Below the pieces are notes generated by a model that was not told the origin of the DNA, made no database searches, and saw nothing but the letters and a program-made list of their open reading frames with translations. DNA of 64,000 nt, from positions 1 through 64,000 of the forward strand of contig JAAYQA010000084.1 in the NCBI GenBank assembly GCA_012519495.1, read 5' to 3'. Shown here piece by piece: positions 8,620 through 17,485 of the stretch (its first letter is position 1; the number at the start of each line of letters is the position of its first letter). The position numbers and the translations under genes were made by a program. The stretch comes from Tissierellia bacterium (GTDB lineage: Bacteria > Bacillota > Clostridia > Tissierellales > Peptoniphilaceae).

Positions 8620-11600
8620 TTATATTCTCCCTTTCCATACCACATTCTCCTCTCCCAATAATTCCTTCAGACTCTGCAATAGTTTCGGTTCTCCGGCATT
8701 GATGCGGAAATTCTTGCCTTTGAGTTTTTTCTGTTCCTTGGTAAAATACAAACCTACATCGGAAGGCCCCGGATACCGGCGCAACAGCTCCATTGTACGC
8801 GAGGTCTGTTCATTCGTTTCGGATAATAAACGCAAATACAGGGTACCGTCGGATCTTGCGGTGCTTCCGGCTTCCAAAATACGGTCGGCGATGATTTTTG
8901 CAGTTTCATCCTGCTCGGTTATCTGCAGCCGCCCGTGGATTTCCAGAATTGCATCATCCGACAATAGATCCCGCACCTTTTGGAACAGTTTCGGAAAAAC
9001 GATAATCTCCGCCTCGCCGTATAAGTCTTCCACGGTAAGAAAGCTCATGGGTTCGTTCTTTTTCGTCATCAGATCACTTCGGGCCGTCAGCAAGCCGATG
9101 TATACGACGGGTTTGCGATCCAGGGCCAGGCGCTCTTCTTCTGCATCGGTAAAATCCAAAGTGGAGAAGGTCGACTTGGTTTCTATAAGCTCCTGATGAT
9201 CTTTCAGCGGATGATCCGATAAATACAGTCCCAGTACTTCTTTTTCCCTTTGCAGGCGCAGGCGGCGGGCAAATTCCGGTCTGTGGGGAATCTCTGCCGC
9301 ATCGGGCACCTCGTCAAAGAAGGAGTACTGCCCCACGAGATTGTTCTTGTTCAGATGGCTGATCGCATCCATTTCCTGTTCAAAGATGCCGATCAGTTCT
9401 GCGCGGTTTCCGTGCAGCGTGTCAAACGCACCGGCCCAAATCAGATTTTCTACGGCTTTTTTCTGCAAACTGCCTGCGGCCATGACGCGTTCCAAAAAGT
9501 TCCGAAAAGAGGTATAAGGGCCCTTTTGTCTTTCTTTTACGATTTCATCAATGACACCTGCACCTAGCGATTTTATCGCAAGCAAACCAAAGCGTACGGC
9601 ACCGTCTTCTACATCAAACTTCTTCTTCGAACGGTTTACATCCGGCGGTAAAAGCGTAATCCCCATTTTTTTGGTTTCCGACAGATACAATGCGATCTGC
9701 GTATTCTGTCCGATAACCGATGACAGTAAAGCTGCCATGTACTCTACCGGATAATAGTGTTTCAGCCAGGCCGTCTGCATTGCAACCAAGGCATAGGCGG
9801 CGGAGTGCGATTTGTTAAATGCATAATCTGCAAACACGGCCATCTGATCATAGATCTGGTGTGCTATGGTCTCCGGTACCCCGTTGGCAACCGCGCCGAC
9901 GGTGTAACGGCCTTGCGGGTCTTCCCCTCCATGCACAAAGCGCTCTCTGCCCTGTGCCATAACATCCCGCTTTTTCTTTCCCATGGCACGGCGCAAAAGA
10001 TCCGCATCGCCCAGCGAAAATCCGCCGATCTCCTGCACAATCTGCATAACCTGTTCCTGATAGACGATAATGCCGTAGGTCTTTTCCAGAATCGGGCGCA
10101 GTTTATCGTGCATATACGTCACCTTTTCCGGATGATGTTTGCTTTCTACATAATGCGGGATTTCCTGCATAGGCCCGGGTCGGAACAAACTGTTGGCTGC
10201 AATGAGATCTTCAAAGCGCGTCGCTTTCAGTTCACGCAGAAAACTGCGCATCCCCCGCGATTCAAACTGGAAGATGCCAATGGTATCGGCATCATGAAAG
10301 TGTTTAAGAACGGCCGGATCATTCAGGTCGATGGTATCCAGATCGATGGTTTTTCCATGTTCTTTTTCAATCATATGCACCGTGTCCTGGAGGACCGTCA
10401 GCGTGCGCAGCCCCAAAAAGTCCATTTTCAACAGACCCAGTTCCTCCAGCTCCGTCATGGTATACTGTGTGGCCACGGCACCGCTGTTGATGCATAGGGG
10501 AACATAATTGGTGATCGGTTCTTTGGATATGACAACTCCTGCCGCATGGGTTGAGGTATGTCGGGGCAGACCCTCCACCTGGCGCGCAATATCGAGCATT
10601 TCCTTGACTTCTTCGTCGGTTTCATACGCCTCTTTCAAGTCGCGGCCAATCTCTAATGCCCGGTGCAGAGTAATATTCAGTTCGGCCGGTACCATTTTTG
10701 CCACGCGATCCACTTTCTGATACGGAAGATCCATCACCCGCCCCACATCGCGGATCGCCCCACGGGCAGCCATAGTACCGAATGTCACGATTTGGGCTAC
10801 ATGGTCTTCCCCGTATTTGTCAACGACATAGCGGATGACTTCTTCTCTACGTTCGTAGCAGAAATCGATGTCGATATCGGGCATGGAAACCCGTTCCGGG
10901 TTCAGAAACCGTTCAAAAAGCAAATCATAGGCCAGAGGATCTATATTGGTGATACCTAAGGCATAGGACACAATCGAACCGGCTGCGCTCCCGCGGCCGG
11001 GCCCTACGATAATGTCTTTGCTGCGCGCATAGCGGATAAAGTCCCAAACGATGAGAAAATAATCCACATAGCCCATGGATTCGATCGTTTGCAGTTCAAA
11101 TTCGGCACGGCTTCGTATCGTATCGCTTATTTCGGTATATCTTTCATGAAGCCCCTCTTCCACCAGTCTGCGCAGATAACTGCCGTTGTTCATGCCGTCG
11201 GGAGCGGTGAATCCCGGTAGGTGCATCGTGGAAAAGTCCAGGTCCACATGACAGCGACGGGCAATTTTCATTGTGTTTTCCAGCGCTTCAGGCACATCCG
11301 GGAAAAGTTCCCGCATTTCTTCTCCGCTTTTCAGATAAAACTGGGTGCCTTCAAACCGCATCCGGTCTGTGTCGGCCAGCTTTTTGCCGGTCTGTATGCA
11401 TAAAAGGGCATCATGTACCGCAGCATCTTCCTGTTTGACATAGTGCACATCATTGCTCGCTATCAGAGGAATGCCGGTTTCATCCGACAATTGGATCAAC
11501 AGGCGGTTTACAAGTTTCTGTTCCCGCATCCCGTGATCCTGCAATTCCAGAAAAAAGTTCCCCTCGCCAAACAGGTCCCGGTATTCGAGGGCCAAATCTC

Positions 11601-12063
11601 TGGCCCGGTCTATATTGCCCGAGAGGAGTTGCGCCTGTACCTCCCCACCCAGACAGGCACTGGTCGCAATAATACCGTCTTTGTATTTGCGCAGGACCGT
11701 ACGGTCTACTCGAGGCCGGTAATAGAATCCGTGCACATACCCTTCGGATACGATATGCATCAGATTCTTAAAGCCGGTTTCATTTTCTGCGAGCAGCACA
11801 AGATGATACTGCCCGCGGTCTTTCGGGTCTTTTTCCCGATAATCGGCAAAGGCAGTATATACTTCACAGCCTAAAATGGGATTAATCCCCCGCTTTTTGG
11901 CCTCTTTATAAAACTGAACCACACCGTGCATATTGCCGTGATCGGTAATAGCCAGGGCTTCCATCCCGTGGGCCTTGGCCTCATCCAGTAGCCGGTCGAG
12001 CGGGCTGTAACCGTCCAACAGGCTGTATACGGTATGCACATGTAGATGGGTAAATTCCTGCAT
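8620..12063 (-). CDS. dnaE: DNA polymerase III subunit alpha
   Basis: Replicative or lagging-strand DNA polymerase of family C. 1147 residues, the usual DnaE length: N-terminal PHP domain (FTHLHVHTVYSLLDG), palm with the catalytic PDIDIDF motif near residue 400, helix-hairpin-helix region, and a C-terminal OB-fold. It lacks the proofreading exonuclease insertion of PolC. First gene of the operon dnaE-pfkA-pyk, an order common in Clostridia that links replication and glycolysis. ATG at 12063 behind GAAAGGAAG. Its promoter must lie in the 71 bp shared with the divergent grdX gene. Confidence 0.96.
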   Translation of the reverse strand: MQEFTHLHVHTVYSLLDGYSPLDRLLDEAKAHGMEALAITDHGNMHGVVQFYKEAKKRGINPILGCEVYTAFADYREKDPKDRGQYHLVLLAENETGFKNLMHIVSEGYVHGFYYRPRVDRTVLRKYKDGIIATSACLGGEVQAQLLSGNIDRARDLALEYRDLFGEGNFFLELQDHGMREQKLVNRLLIQLSDETGIPLIASNDVHYVKQEDAAVHDALLCIQTGKKLADTDRMRFEGTQFYLKSGEEMRELFPDVPEALENTMKIARRCHVDLDFSTMHLPGFTAPDGMNNGSYLRRLVEEGLHERYTEISDTIRSRAEFELQTIESMGYVDYFLIVWDFIRYARSKDIIVGPGRGSAAGSIVSYALGITNIDPLAYDLLFERFLNPERVSMPDIDIDFCYERREEVIRYVVDKYGEDHVAQIVTFGTMAARGAIRDVGRVMDLPYQKVDRVAKMVPAELNITLHRALEIGRDLKEAYETDEEVKEMLDIARQVEGLPRHTSTHAAGVVISKEPITNYVPLCINSGAVATQYTMTELEELGLLKMDFLGLRTLTVLQDTVHMIEKEHGKTIDLDTIDLNDPAVLKHFHDADTIGIFQFESRGMRSFLRELKATRFEDLIAANSLFRPGPMQEIPHYVESKHHPEKVTYMHDKLRPILEKTYGIIVYQEQVMQIVQEIGGFSLGDADLLRRAMGKKKRDVMAQGRERFVHGGEDPQGRYTVGAVANGVPETIAHQIYDQMAVFADYAFNKSHSAAYALVAMQTAWLKHYYPVEYMAALLSSVIGQNTQIALYLSETKKMGITLLPPDVNRSKKKFDVEDGAVRFGLLAIKSLGAGVIDEIVKERQKGPYTSFRNFLERVMAAGSLQKKAVENLIWAGAFDTLHGNRAELIGIFEQEMDAISHLNKNNLVGQYSFFDEVPDAAEIPHRPEFARRLRLQREKEVLGLYLSDHPLKDHQELIETKSTFSTLDFTDAEEERLALDRKPVVYIGLLTARSDLMTKKNEPMSFLTVEDLYGEAEIIVFPKLFQKVRDLLSDDAILEIHGRLQITEQDETAKIIADRILEAGSTARSDGTLYLRLLSETNEQTSRTMELLRRYPGPSDVGLYFTKEQKKLKGKNFRINAGEPKLLQSLKELLGEENVVWKGRI

Positions 12064-12106
12064 GAAGCTTCCTTTCGTTCTGCTATGTAATTCATACCCA
12101 GCTCTT

Positions 12107-12115
12107 TGGTATAAT
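12107..12115 (+). promoter_or_regulatory. Extended -10 promoter of grdX
   Basis: TGG-TATAAT, an extended -10, 19 bp before the grdX start codon; the -35 region is weak. Confidence 0.6.
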
Positions 12116-12134
12116 CAGTAGGAGGTGATAAGCA

Positions 12135-12536
12135 ATGCGTAAAGTTGTTGTAACCAATAATCCCATGGTACGTGATCAATACGAGAAAATGCTGGATGTC
12201 GATTTTGTGGCATCCTATGGATATTTAGATGTGCTGGACCGGGTTCGTCGTCTTGTGCACCGCGGTTGGATTGTCGCTACCCATCCGTTATCCGGCAGTA
12301 TCAAACCCAATGAGACGCCCTATAAGTCAATCATCATGCAGCCGATGCAAGAAGGCAGTCCGTTGGACTATCAGTCACTGAACCTGATTGAAGAAGCGAT
12401 TCAAACGTATCAGAAGTTTCATCATGCGAAGAAATTGCCCCAATGGAAAGAAACCGTATTGGAGGAATTTCAGATTATCGACAAATCGCTGATCGATTCC
12501 GCGCTGCCCAGCATGGGATTGAACTATCGGTCCTGA
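12135..12536 (+). CDS. grdX: GrdX family protein
   Basis: 133 residues recognised as GrdX by the N-terminal VVTNNPMV and the central motif THPLSGSIKPNETPYKSI (residues about 55-72). GrdX genes were first seen in operons for selenium-dependent glycine reductase of amino-acid-fermenting Clostridia; the molecular role is not established. Here it stands alone between dnaE and whiA with an excellent ribosome binding site (AGGAGGTGA), so its presence hints at a glycine or betaine reductase elsewhere. Its last 13 bp overlap the end of whiA on the opposite strand. Confidence 0.8.
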   Translation: MRKVVVTNNPMVRDQYEKMLDVDFVASYGYLDVLDRVRRLVHRGWIVATHPLSGSIKPNETPYKSIIMQPMQEGSPLDYQSLNLIEEAIQTYQKFHHAKKLPQWKETVLEEFQIIDKSLIDSALPSMGLNYRS

Positions 12537-13459
12537 CCGGTCGGTTCGTCCGCCATCTGCATCAGCTTCCGAAAACGGTGATTCACTGTTGATTTACTAA
12601 CCGGCGGGTCCAACATTTCCCCCAGTTCTTTCAGACTGGCCGACGGATTCTTGAGCCGTAAATACGCCAGTTCCCGCAGACGGGGATCCAGCCGTTCCCA
12701 TTCGTGCCCTTCCTGCAATTGCTGAATGATGGCGAGCTGTTTCATCGAAGCATCCACCGTTTTGTCTAAATTGGCCGTTTCGAAATTGATCCGCCGGTTA
12801 ATCTGATTGCGAATGTCTTTCATAGCGCGTTCGTCTTCAAAACGCAGGAGCGATTGATGGGTTTCTATTACACGTAAAAACATGGCGATCGCATCGCCGT
12901 CTTTTACGTACACACCGGTTTCTTTTTTTTCATACAGTTTTGCATCAATATCAAATTTTTTAAAGATCCGGACCAGGGTCTGTGCCATCAAAGGCTGCGC
13001 TTCGATTTCCAGATGTGCCGCCTTTTCCGGCGCAGCAATATACCCGGCTACTAAAAATGCGCCCCGTAAGAAGGCAGCCGAACGCCGGGGACCCCAGATT
13101 TGTTTGGAAGGTACCCTCGCCGTGATCATTCCGTCGGTTTGTATCATACCCACAGCCTGCAAAAGACGCAGGGTGGCCTTTTGGTCATCCAATGCAATCT
13201 GCAGTAACTTTCTTTTACCGGATGGATTTTGTATGGTGAGAAGAAGCGGATCCTGCTTGACCGTTTCTTTCAACAAAAAAAAGATCCGCCGTGCAACCGA
13301 ATAGTTCGAGGTCGTAAAGCGGATGCGCGGTTCTTGAAAAGACTGCGTGTATAAAGTTCCGTTGATCCGTGCGATAGCGGACAACTCCGCTAAAAGAACA
13401 TTCGGGTCCGCATGCCGGATTCGGCAGGATTCATCTTTAACTGTCTTGGTAAAAGACAT
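12524..13459 (-). CDS. whiA: DNA-binding protein WhiA
   Basis: Homologue of the Streptomyces sporulation regulator and of B. subtilis WhiA (YvcL), which affects cell division and metabolism. 311 residues: an N-terminal domain derived from a LAGLIDADG homing endonuclease but without nuclease activity, and a C-terminal helix-turn-helix (LKELGEMLDPPVSKSTVNHRFRKL). It follows the Nudix gene by one base. In many Firmicutes the order is rapZ-yvcK-whiA; here a Nudix gene with its own promoter stands between yvcK and whiA. No terminator separates it from convergent grdX. Confidence 0.93.
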   Translation of the reverse strand: MSFTKTVKDESCRIRHADPNVLLAELSAIARINGTLYTQSFQEPRIRFTTSNYSVARRIFFLLKETVKQDPLLLTIQNPSGKRKLLQIALDDQKATLRLLQAVGMIQTDGMITARVPSKQIWGPRRSAAFLRGAFLVAGYIAAPEKAAHLEIEAQPLMAQTLVRIFKKFDIDAKLYEKKETGVYVKDGDAIAMFLRVIETHQSLLRFEDERAMKDIRNQINRRINFETANLDKTVDASMKQLAIIQQLQEGHEWERLDPRLRELAYLRLKNPSASLKELGEMLDPPVSKSTVNHRFRKLMQMADEPTGQDR

Positions 13460-13460
13460 C

Positions 13461-13868
13461 TCAATCTCTTCTCCGGTCTAATTCCTGTGCTTTTTGAATC
13501 ATCTTTTTCTCGGCTTCAAATCGGATTAATTTCAATGCCATTTCCGTTTCCATCATAGCCGCCTGGGCAAAGCCTTCTTCTCGTTGCGGAATCAAACGGT
13601 TCTTTATGGGACGCATATAGTAAAAATGAACCGTCTTAAAAATCTGCATGGAACCGCGAATGGTATAGGCATATTTAATATAGCCGATATATTTTTGGAT
13701 TTCTGCCAGGGTACCCGTTTCTTCTTCTACTTCGCGTACCGCAGCTTCTTCTTTCGTTTCTCCGTCTTCGATACGGCCTTTGGGTAAAACCCAATGCCCG
13801 TTAAATTTTTTTAAAAGGAGTACGCGGCCTTCGTGCATGACGACCCCGCCGCAGCTGATCTCTTCCAC
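13461..13868 (-). CDS. Nudix hydrolase
   Basis: 135 residues with a complete Nudix box, GRIEDGETKEEAAVREVEEETG (GX5EX7REUXEEXGU), so it hydrolyses a nucleoside diphosphate linked to another group, using Mg2+. The substrate is unknown; small family members of this kind include (di)nucleotide polyphosphate and RNA 5'-pyrophosphate hydrolases. The start is GTG at 13868, with AGGGGGA eight bases upstream; no better start exists. It has its own extended -10 promoter and is transcribed into whiA. Confidence 0.85.
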   Translation of the reverse strand: MEEISCGGVVMHEGRVLLLKKFNGHWVLPKGRIEDGETKEEAAVREVEEETGTLAEIQKYIGYIKYAYTIRGSMQIFKTVHFYYMRPIKNRLIPQREEGFAQAAMMETEMALKLIRFEAEKKMIQKAQELDRRRD

Positions 13869-13891
13869 CGTATATTCCCCCTGTTCGGATT

Positions 13892-13900
13892 ATTATATCA
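13892..13900 (-). promoter_or_regulatory. Extended -10 promoter of nudix-whiA
   Basis: On the minus strand TGA-TATAAT, 24 bp upstream of the GTG start. No convincing -35. Confidence 0.6.
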
Positions 13901-13971
13901 TAGCTGCGGGCAGAATACTTAAAAGGTGTCTGTCAATGCAAAACGGTGAGACAAAGCGGAACATGGCAAGC

Positions 13972-14964
13972 TTAGGGTTTTTTGTATATGCGGGTACGGC
14001 TCTCTATCAGCCGGCCGACCAATGCACGGCTGTCATGTCGGATATAGTTCTTTTTGACTTCGATAAAAGGACCCCCGTGCAGGGCAATATCCAGAGAAGC
14101 AAAATATGCCTGGTCTTCCTCGGTTAACACAACCGGAACGGTCTGATCAATCCGGTAATAGTGTTCACGGATATCGTTCGGTATCGACTCGGTATTGTAG
14201 AAAACTTCATCAATAAACGGCTGTTTCGTATGGCGGTAGATGGCCCGTACATGATCCCCCAAGGTATAGCCGTCGGTTTCGCCGGACTGGGTCATCACAT
14301 TTCCGATGTATATCACCGGTGCTTCTGCCTGTTGTAAAGCCTCCACAATCCCCCCTACGAGCAGATTCGGCATCACGCTGGTATAGAGGCTTCCCGGACC
14401 CAAAAGGATCAGATCGGCATCGCGTATGGCTTCCAGCGTGGCATCCAGCGGACGGGGATCCTTATGGGTCATATGCACACGACGAATGCTCGTCTGATGC
14501 ATGCGGACAAAATCCGGGATGACCGACTCACCCTGCACCGTCGTATTGTTTTCCAATTCAGCCACCAGGGCAACATCTTCTAATGTCATCGGCAAAACGC
14601 GGCCCGTAATGGCGAGAATATTGGCGGTTTTTTGTACTGCAATGTCAAAACTGCCGAAGACTTCGTTCATGGCAGCCAAAAAGAGATTCCCGAAACTCTG
14701 TCCGTTCAGTTCCCCTTCGGCAAAACGATACTGAAACAGTCGCTGCAAATCCGTTTCCGTATTGGCCAGGGCCACCAGGCACGAACGGATATCGCCGGGC
14801 GGCAGCATGCCTAAATCTTCCCGAAGCCGGCCGGAACTCCCGCCGTCATCAACGACATTGACTACAGCCGTAATATTGCTGGTATAGTGTTTTAAACCGG
14901 ACAACAGCACGCTCAAACCGGTGCCGCCACCCATGGCCACAACTTTTGTATTTTGTTTATTCAT
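13972..14964 (-). CDS. yvcK: Gluconeogenesis factor YvcK (CofD-like)
   Basis: UDP-sugar-binding protein of the CofD/YvcK family that in B. subtilis is needed for growth on gluconeogenic carbon sources and for cell shape. 330 residues from ATG 14964, which overlaps the rapZ stop by 8 bp; the frame is open 14 codons further but that would run into rapZ. Motifs: MGGGTGLSVLLSGLK at the N-terminus, VVDDGGSSGRLR near residue 40, and LLGPGSLYTS. Despite the family name this branch does not make coenzyme F420. Part of the mgtE-murB-PHP-rapZ-yvcK operon. Confidence 0.92.
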   Translation of the reverse strand: MNKQNTKVVAMGGGTGLSVLLSGLKHYTSNITAVVNVVDDGGSSGRLREDLGMLPPGDIRSCLVALANTETDLQRLFQYRFAEGELNGQSFGNLFLAAMNEVFGSFDIAVQKTANILAITGRVLPMTLEDVALVAELENNTTVQGESVIPDFVRMHQTSIRRVHMTHKDPRPLDATLEAIRDADLILLGPGSLYTSVMPNLLVGGIVEALQQAEAPVIYIGNVMTQSGETDGYTLGDHVRAIYRHTKQPFIDEVFYNTESIPNDIREHYYRIDQTVPVVLTEEDQAYFASLDIALHGGPFIEVKKNYIRHDSRALVGRLIESRTRIYKKP

Positions 14965-15820
14965 TCCAGTGTTTCCTGTCTCTATGATATAAAACGGTGC
15001 GTTCACCCAAACGGGTCAGCCGTTCACCCAATGCTTCCCCGATGGCAACCGACCGGTGTTTTCCGCCGGTGCAGCCCACGCCGATGGTAAGACCGCGCTT
15101 TCCTTCCCGTTTGTACAAGGGTATCAGGTATTCGCACAGATCCGTCAGTTTGTCCAGCACCACATCGGTTTCATTGAAATTAAACACGAATTCCTTTACT
15201 TCCGGATCCAATCCGCTTTTTTCCCGCAGTGCCTCCGTATAATACGGATTGGGCAGGAAACGCACATCGAATATTAAGTCTCCGTCCAAAAGCATTCCGT
15301 GTTTGAAGCCGAAGGTGATGATGGAAATGATGAAGGGAATATCGCCGCCTTCGGGGAGAAAATGCGCATCGATGGTTTCTTTCAGTGCACCCAGTGTGCG
15401 TCCGGATGTATCGATAATCAGATTGGCCTGTTCCTTGATTCCCTGCACGCGTTCGCGTTCTTTGCGGATACCCGTCAACAGATCCGCTTCTTCCCCCATG
15501 GGATGCGGTCGGCGCAATTCCTTAAACCGTCTGACAAGTACTTCATCCGAGGCGTCCAAAAACAGGATGAAAACATCGGTGCCGTCCTTGCGTAGTTGAT
15601 TGACCGCTTCTTCCAGTTCATCAAAAAAGATCCCGCCGCGGATATCGGCACCCACGGCCAGTTTGTCGAAACTGCGCCGGGATTGTTCGGTCAGTTCCAC
15701 AAAATTGGAAATGAGAGGCGGCGGGATATTATCAATGCTGTAATAACCAAGATCTTCAAATATATTCAGCGCGGAACTCTTCCCCGCCCCGGACATACCG
15801 GTTATTATGACGATTTGCAT
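14957..15820 (-). CDS. rapZ: RNase adapter RapZ / nucleotide-binding protein YvcJ
   Basis: P-loop nucleotidase of 287 residues. In E. coli RapZ guides RNase E to the small RNA GlmZ and senses glucosamine 6-phosphate; in B. subtilis YvcJ hydrolyses GTP and affects competence. Walker A GMSGAGKSS lies at residues 8-16, and the C-terminal domain contains IGVGCTGGKHRSVAI, close to the sugar-phosphate binding site of RapZ. The ATG at 15820 follows GGAGGAAG and lies inside the end of the PHP gene (16-bp overlap), indicating translational coupling. Confidence 0.93.
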   Translation of the reverse strand: MQIVIITGMSGAGKSSALNIFEDLGYYSIDNIPPPLISNFVELTEQSRRSFDKLAVGADIRGGIFFDELEEAVNQLRKDGTDVFILFLDASDEVLVRRFKELRRPHPMGEEADLLTGIRKERERVQGIKEQANLIIDTSGRTLGALKETIDAHFLPEGGDIPFIISIITFGFKHGMLLDGDLIFDVRFLPNPYYTEALREKSGLDPEVKEFVFNFNETDVVLDKLTDLCEYLIPLYKREGKRGLTIGVGCTGGKHRSVAIGEALGERLTRLGERTVLYHRDRKHWNE

Positions 15821-16578
15821 ACTTCCTCCTGTTCTACTGCGTTGACAATCCGGTCTGCCGGCAAGCCGGCTCTTTTTGCCCGCACAATACCTGCTTCCAC
15901 CTCACCGATGGTTTCCGGTCGATGCGCATCGGAATTGATAACAAATTTGGCCCCGGCTACCTGCATTGCGGTTTTTATGCTTTCAATATCCAGTTGTTCA
16001 TGACTGGCGTTGATCTCCAGCCAGACATCTTCTTTTGCACAGGCTTTTGCCAAACGGTCGATCTCCACTTCCGCTTTTTCCCCCGGATGCGATAAAAATG
16101 TGATCGGGTATTTTTGGATCAGTGCAATGAGGGCATCGGTGTTTTTTCGTCGCATATAGCGGCGCAATGGCGGAATAAAACGCGCCAGAGGATTTAAAAG
16201 AAAAAAGTGAAGGGTATCCGATAATCCTTTCATATGCACCCCGTAATGAAAACCGGCGGCCCGGATATCGGTCAGTTCGATCAGGCGGTCATCCAAATCC
16301 CAATCCCCTTTATAACTGATCACATTGGCTTCCACCCCGAGCAGTACGCGAAAGTCCTTATCGCGCATCTCTTCGTTGATTGCATCAATCTCTTTTCGGA
16401 TATGAGGCAGTAATTCTCTTTTTACACCGTATATATAGTGACCCGGACCGTGATCGCTGATAGCTACTGTACGCAGACCCTTTTTATAGGCCGCCATCGC
16501 ATTGTCCCGGATCGAACCTTTCCCGTGATTGTGACGACTGTAGACCGTATGCGTATGATAATCCGCTGTTATTCGCAA
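15805..16578 (-). CDS. PHP domain phosphoesterase
   Basis: 257 residues of the polymerase-and-histidinol-phosphatase superfamily, a trinuclear metal phosphoesterase. Metal ligands appear in DYHTHT (residues 6-11), SDHGPGH (about 41-47), GVEANV, FLSHPGE and INSDAHRP. This class resembles YcdX-type enzymes; the substrate is not known. The start is TTG at 16578, seven bases after GGAG, overlapping the murB end by 10 bp. The gene commonly sits between murB and rapZ in Clostridia, which suggests a link to cell-wall or sugar-phosphate control. Confidence 0.85.
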   Translation of the reverse strand: MRITADYHTHTVYSRHNHGKGSIRDNAMAAYKKGLRTVAISDHGPGHYIYGVKRELLPHIRKEIDAINEEMRDKDFRVLLGVEANVISYKGDWDLDDRLIELTDIRAAGFHYGVHMKGLSDTLHFFLLNPLARFIPPLRRYMRRKNTDALIALIQKYPITFLSHPGEKAEVEIDRLAKACAKEDVWLEINASHEQLDIESIKTAMQVAGAKFVINSDAHRPETIGEVEAGIVRAKRAGLPADRIVNAVEQEEVCKSS

Positions 16579-17471
16579 AGGTCTTCTCCGATCACTTTGA
16601 CTTCCCGCTCCAAATGCACACCGAATTCTTCATAGACGGCTTTTTGGACGCTTTCTATCAGCGTCTGTATATCCTGAAAGCTTGCATTGCCCCGGTTGAT
16701 GACAAAACCGCAGTGTTTTTCCGAAACCTGTGCGTCCTTATAGCGGAATCCGCGCAAGCCCGCATCATCAATCAGTTTCCCGGCAAAATACCCTTCCGGG
16801 CGTTTGAAAGTCGAACCGGCGCTCGGCCATTCCAATGGTTGTTTAGTGGTGCGCTGCTGTGTCAAATCATCAATCCGTGCCTGAATCTCTTCCGCATCAT
16901 CCGTTTGCAAAGAGAATTCGGCACCCAATACGATCCATTGTTTGGGCAGTACGTGGCTGTACCGGTACGCAAATCCCATTTCCGCGGCCGGTATCTCGCG
17001 GATTGTTTCACCGTCCAGTACACGTACGCGCACCGTGACATCTTTCATTTCACCGCCATAGGCGCCGGCATTCATCACCATGGCGCCGCCGATCGTACCG
17101 GGGATTCCGCTGGCAAATTCCAAACCGGCCAAAGACGCTTTGGCTGCGCGTTTTGCCACAGTCGACAAAAGCGCACCCGCTTCGGCATACAGCGTTTCAC
17201 CCTCTATCCGGATCGCGGAGAAATCTTCACCTATTTTTATAACCGCTCCGCGTATACCGCCGTCACGAACCAGCAGATTGCTCCCGTTTCCCAGAATCAT
17301 ATACGGTATATTAAGCGCTTGCACGGTTTTCAGGGCTTGTATGATCTCTTCTTCTGTGGAAGGAACAAGCATCCAGTCACAGGGACCGCCGACTTTCATC
17401 GTCGTATGGTTTTTCATCGGTTCGTTTTGCAACACACGCCCGATTCCTTGTATTTCAGATAATTCTTTCAT
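16569..17471 (-). CDS. murB: UDP-N-acetylmuramate dehydrogenase
   Basis: FAD enzyme that reduces UDP-GlcNAc-enolpyruvate to UDP-MurNAc in peptidoglycan precursor synthesis. 300 residues, type II MurB as usual in Gram-positives. FAD-binding motifs ILGNGSNLLV and GLEFASGIPGTIGGAMVMNAGAYGGE are intact, the catalytic Ser is in AGSTFKRPEG, and the C-terminus carries the conserved acidic residue in LEREVKVIGE. Lies 14 bp downstream of mgtE. Confidence 0.96.
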   Translation of the reverse strand: MKELSEIQGIGRVLQNEPMKNHTTMKVGGPCDWMLVPSTEEEIIQALKTVQALNIPYMILGNGSNLLVRDGGIRGAVIKIGEDFSAIRIEGETLYAEAGALLSTVAKRAAKASLAGLEFASGIPGTIGGAMVMNAGAYGGEMKDVTVRVRVLDGETIREIPAAEMGFAYRYSHVLPKQWIVLGAEFSLQTDDAEEIQARIDDLTQQRTTKQPLEWPSAGSTFKRPEGYFAGKLIDDAGLRGFRYKDAQVSEKHCGFVINRGNASFQDIQTLIESVQKAVYEEFGVHLEREVKVIGEDLCE

Positions 17472-17485
17472 GGTTTTCTACCTGC